Source: Pseudomonas huaxiensis (GTDB lineage: Bacteria; Pseudomonadota; Gammaproteobacteria; Pseudomonadales; Pseudomonadaceae). From it: 64,000 bases of DNA. How positions within the stretch are numbered: the first letter of the stretch is position 1; each line of letters begins with the position of its first letter. Shown here in pieces: positions 61,431 through 64,000 of this stretch. The position numbers and the translations under genes were made by a program. The notes below the pieces were generated by a model that was given only the letters and a program-made list of their open reading frames with translations, did not search any database and had not been told where the DNA came from. Location of the stretch: contig NZ_QKVL01000026.1 of the NCBI RefSeq assembly GCF_003231275.1, positions 31,629 through 95,628 of the forward strand. Reading direction: 5' to 3'.

Positions 61431-61958
61431 ATGACCGTGACCACCCAACGCGTTGCCGTACCCGATGTGCCTGCCGAAATCGACGAAATCGTCGCCTGGC
61501 ACAGCCACATCTACTTCTCCGAAGAAACCCGCCACATAGCCGAGCGCCTCAACGAAGAACTGCAGGACCGCTTCAAGATCTGGGACTACCGCTGGCTGGA
61601 CCAATCCAACGGCCTGCACCCGACGCCGATGTTCCGCTTCGCCCTGCTCAAGGAAGACTTCGAGCGTTATGTGTACTGGATTCTCGAAGCGCGCCAGGGC
61701 CTGAGCGTGTTGCTGCATGCGATCACCGAGAACGTCTACATCGACCACTCCTACCTGACACTGTGGTTCGGCAAACAGCTCGACCTCGGGCTGGACGGCA
61801 TGCGCGAAAAAGAAGCGCAACGCCTCGCCGGCGAACCGACCGAAGTGAACAGCGTGCTGCTGGTCGGCCAGCAACAGCACCTTGCCGGGACGGTGCGCTA
61901 CCGCCCGGGTGACGACACCTACAAGACCCGCGACTGGCCGGCGCCGAAACTGGCCTGA
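61431..61958 (+). CDS. DOPA 4,5-dioxygenase family protein
   Basis: A 175-residue protein with the short extradiol-type family signature: AWHSHIYFSEETRHIAERLN at the start, GLHPTPMFRFAL in the middle and SVLLHAITENVYIDHSYLTLWFG later. These carry the conserved histidines of the DOPA dioxygenase fold. It is longer than the common 110-120-residue members, with a C-terminal extension of about 50 residues. Members cleave catechols such as DOPA between C4 and C5. It follows the amidohydrolase after 19 bp. An imported catechol-type ligand as substrate is an inference. Confidence 0.85.
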   Translation: MTVTTQRVAVPDVPAEIDEIVAWHSHIYFSEETRHIAERLNEELQDRFKIWDYRWLDQSNGLHPTPMFRFALLKEDFERYVYWILEARQGLSVLLHAITENVYIDHSYLTLWFGKQLDLGLDGMREKEAQRLAGEPTEVNSVLLVGQQQHLAGTVRYRPGDDTYKTRDWPAPKLA

Positions 61959-61970
61959 CCCCCACTGATA

Positions 61971-62000
61971 GCGCCAGCCCTCCCGGCGAGGGCTGCGCTG
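61971..62000 (+). terminator. hairpin after the dioxygenase gene
   Basis: AGCGC-C-AGCCCT (61971-61982) pairs with AGGGCT-GCGCT (61990-62000) around CCCGGCG. There is no T-run, so partial termination or mRNA processing ahead of the ABC gene is more likely than a full stop. Confidence 0.5.
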
Positions 62001-62045
62001 CCTGCCAGAACCGGTCATCCGGCCTGTTTGAATCCAAGGACTTCC

Positions 62046-63851
62046 ATGACGTCGACCACGGTTCCCGACTCGCATATCCCCACACTGGCTTCGAGTCCGT
62101 TTCGCTTCACCCTGCAATTCGCCCGGCATTTCCTCGGTTGGTACTTGCTGATCGTGACCTTGCAAATCCTCTCCTCGGCCTGCGGCGTCACCGTGTCGCT
62201 GGCACTGGGTCAGGTGGTCGGGGCACTCAGCCACGACTTTTCCGGTCCGCGCGACCTCAACGCCGTCTGGCCGCCGCTGATCCTGTTCGTCGCACTCAAT
62301 CTGGGCGAGCTGGTGTTTGGCCGCGTCGCCGGTTTTTGCCGGGTGCATGTGGCGCCGCTGCAACGCACCCGCGTTACCGCACACCTGTTCGCCTACCTGC
62401 AACACCACTCCCAGCGCTACATCGGCAGCAACTTCGCCGGCTCCCTGGCCAACCGCATTTCCGAGACGTCGATGGGCGTCAACATGACCCTGTGGGCGCT
62501 GATCTTCGACGTGATGCCGGTGCTGGTAACCATGGCCGTTGCGGTGATCATTCTGGCCGGCGCCAGCCCGTTGCTGGCCGGCTTCACCTTCGTCTGGTCC
62601 GTCGCCTTCGTGCTGCTGTCCTACGTGCTGGCGCGGCGCTGCCAGCCGTATTCCCGGCTGTTTTCCGCGGCCCGCAGCGAAACCACCGGGCGCGTGGTCG
62701 ACGCCGTGAGCAACCTGACCGCGGTGCGTCTGTTCGCCCGCATCGGATTCGAACGAGCGCACCTGCAGCAATTCCTCTCCCGCGAAGTGGACGCCGCCCG
62801 ACGTGCCTGGGGGTTCAACGAAAAGATCGTACTGTTCCAGACCAGTGCGTCACTGGTACTGAAAATCGGCCTGCTGGGTTTCGCCCTGTGGCAATGGCGC
62901 GAGGGCGTGATCGGCGTGCCCGAGTTCGTCATGAGCACCACGCTGTCGTTCGTGGTGATCGCCGAAGCACGCAACATCAGCCGGCGCTTTCTCGACCTGT
63001 TCGAATACTTCGGCAACATCGAGAACGGCGTGCGGACCATCGTCGTGCCCCATGAGATTGTCGACAGCGAACAGGCCCGCGACATCCGCATCGCCAAGGG
63101 CAGCATTGAAATCCGCAACCTCAGCTTCGGTTACCAGCCGGGCCAGGTCCTGTTTCACAACCTCAACCTGGTGATCCCGGCCGGACAGCGAGTCGGTCTG
63201 GTGGGCTATTCGGGTTCTGGCAAATCGTCGCTGCTCAACCTGCTGCTGCGTCAGTACGATCCACAGCAAGGCGTGATCAGCATCGACGGCAAGGACATCC
63301 GCCAGTTCACCCAGCATTCCCTGCATTCGCAGATCGGCCTGATTCCTCAAGAGCCGGGCCTGTTCCACCGCAGCCTGCTGGACAACATCCGCTATGGCGA
63401 TCCCGATGCCAGCGAGTCGGATGTCGAGTCCGCCGCACGGCAAGCCCACGCCCATGACTTCATCGAAAAAATGGACAAGCGCTACCACTCGCTGGTGGGC
63501 GAGCGTGGCGTGCGGCTGTCGGGCGGCCAGCGGCAACGCATCGCGATCGCACGGATCATCATCAAGAACGCGCCGATCCTGATCATGGACGAAGCCACCG
63601 CCAGCCTCGACTCCATCACCGAGCAAGCCATCCAGGACACCCTGACCGAAGTGATGCGCGACAAGACCGTACTCGTCGTCGCCCACCGCCTGTCGACGGT
63701 GGCGCAACTGGACCGGATTCTGTTTTTCGACAACGGCCAGATCATCGAGGACGGCTCGCACGATGAACTGCTGTTGCGACCCGATGGCGCGTATCGCCGG
63801 CTGTGGGAGCGTCAGGTGGGGGGTGTGCTGCCGTTGCATGCGGTGGGGTGA
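62046..63851 (+). CDS. ABC half-transporter (exporter fold)
   Basis: A 601-residue fusion of a six-helix membrane domain and an ATPase domain. Walker A GYSGSGKSS is at about residues 386-394, followed by signature LSGGQRQRIAIARI and Walker B ILIMDEATASLD. AAGGA is near the ATG. No partner half-transporter is next to it in this unit, so it is presumably a homodimer; it might import or export the compound handled by the unit. It ends the unit and is followed by an intergenic repeat. Confidence 0.86.
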   Translation: MTSTTVPDSHIPTLASSPFRFTLQFARHFLGWYLLIVTLQILSSACGVTVSLALGQVVGALSHDFSGPRDLNAVWPPLILFVALNLGELVFGRVAGFCRVHVAPLQRTRVTAHLFAYLQHHSQRYIGSNFAGSLANRISETSMGVNMTLWALIFDVMPVLVTMAVAVIILAGASPLLAGFTFVWSVAFVLLSYVLARRCQPYSRLFSAARSETTGRVVDAVSNLTAVRLFARIGFERAHLQQFLSREVDAARRAWGFNEKIVLFQTSASLVLKIGLLGFALWQWREGVIGVPEFVMSTTLSFVVIAEARNISRRFLDLFEYFGNIENGVRTIVVPHEIVDSEQARDIRIAKGSIEIRNLSFGYQPGQVLFHNLNLVIPAGQRVGLVGYSGSGKSSLLNLLLRQYDPQQGVISIDGKDIRQFTQHSLHSQIGLIPQEPGLFHRSLLDNIRYGDPDASESDVESAARQAHAHDFIEKMDKRYHSLVGERGVRLSGGQRQRIAIARIIIKNAPILIMDEATASLDSITEQAIQDTLTEVMRDKTVLVVAHRLSTVAQLDRILFFDNGQIIEDGSHDELLLRPDGAYRRLWERQVGGVLPLHAVG

Positions 63852-63918
63852 GCGGCTTGGGCTTGGGCTTGAGTGCTGGGAGCTTATCCATTCGGTGTGG
63901 CGAGGCTGCCGGCCCCTT

Positions 63919-63960
63919 CCGCCTTTACGGCGGCCGACTTTTGTCTTGGCAAAAGTCGGC
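63919..63960. repeat. double-hairpin Pseudomonas intergenic repeat
   Basis: CCGCC-TTTAC-GGCGG (63919-63933) is followed at once by GCCGACTTTT (63933-63942) pairing with AAAAGTCGGC (63951-63960). The flanking sequence continues to the window edge (CGCTCGCTCCCGCATCCGGC) as in a familiar Pseudomonas intergenic repeat. It lies 68 bp after the ABC gene stop and could act as a terminator. Confidence 0.7.
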
Positions 63961-64000
63961 AAAACCGCTCGCTCCCGCATCCGGCCCTACGCTGCGCTCC

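Noticed and set aside
36787..63851. The accessory region as a prophage or integrative element
   Set aside because: No phage, integrase, transposase or conjugation gene is seen. Codon use looks like the core, so ordinary accessory clusters are more likely.
62046..63851. The last ABC half-transporter as a partner of the 45489/47243 pair
   Set aside because: Those two genes overlap each other and form their own pair about 13 kb away on the opposite strand.

Overview
The window is a high-GC, gene-dense stretch of a Pseudomonas chromosome (fluorescens/putida-type lineage). From memory of the P. aeruginosa PAO1 gene order, the first 36.7 kb follows the PA4626-PA4673 core block: hprA, rsmC, an M48 lipoprotein protease, a chemoreceptor, mqo, PA4642/PA4643-type genes, wbuC, hpt, upp, uraA, hemH, a photolyase group, pagL, murI, moeB, prmC, prfA, hemA, a TPR lipoprotein, lolB, ispE, tRNA-Gln, prs, rplY, pth and ychF. 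Species is not determined here.

Region 1 (1-16.6 kb): hprA and rsmC, then a yybP-ykoY Mn2+ riboswitch in front of a UPF0016 cation exporter, an M48 lipoprotein, a dCache-type MCP, an SRAP protein with an apparent Asn/His swap in its active site, small conserved proteins, a lysophospholipid acyltransferase, YajG, mqo with a 606-bp leader holding promoter- and terminator-like elements, and purine/pyrimidine salvage (hpt, upp, uraA). Region 2 (16.6-24.3 kb): a 581-bp gap with a 71-bp-arm inverted repeat, where PAO1 carries the cupE fimbrial genes, then hemH and a likely light-responsive group (flavoprotein, DUF523-DUF1722 protein, LitR/CarH-type MerR regulator, photolyase, SDR). Two promoters of this group carry TTGTACA boxes arranged as mirror images. 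Region 3 (24.3-36.7 kb): pagL, cell-wall, cofactor and translation genes in tightly overlapping operons, ending with ychF. The promoter for tRNA-Gln/prs appears to lie inside the 3' end of ispE.

Region 4 (36.8-63.9 kb) is accessory. It opens with a GST plus luciferase-like monooxygenase pair divergent from a GcvA-type LysR regulator. Next is a siderophore-uptake cassette: a TonB receptor, a FatB/BauB-type binding protein, an ATPase, two permeases and two ABC half-transporters, with two candidate Fur boxes and no siderophore biosynthesis genes. A TetR regulator, a sterol-desaturase-family membrane hydroxylase and an AraC regulator follow. The last 12 kb is a co-directional unit: FecI-type sigma, FecR-type anti-sigma, an STN-containing TonB transducer, an FbpABC-type importer, an amidohydrolase, a DOPA-4,5-dioxygenase-family protein and an ABC half-transporter. 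The layout suggests surface-signal-controlled uptake of a metal chelate or aromatic ligand coupled to its enzymatic processing. This is the best candidate in the window for an undescribed system; its substrate cannot be read from the sequence.

No CRISPR array, rRNA, prophage or transposase gene was seen. The right edge ends in a hairpin-rich intergenic repeat typical of pseudomonads.
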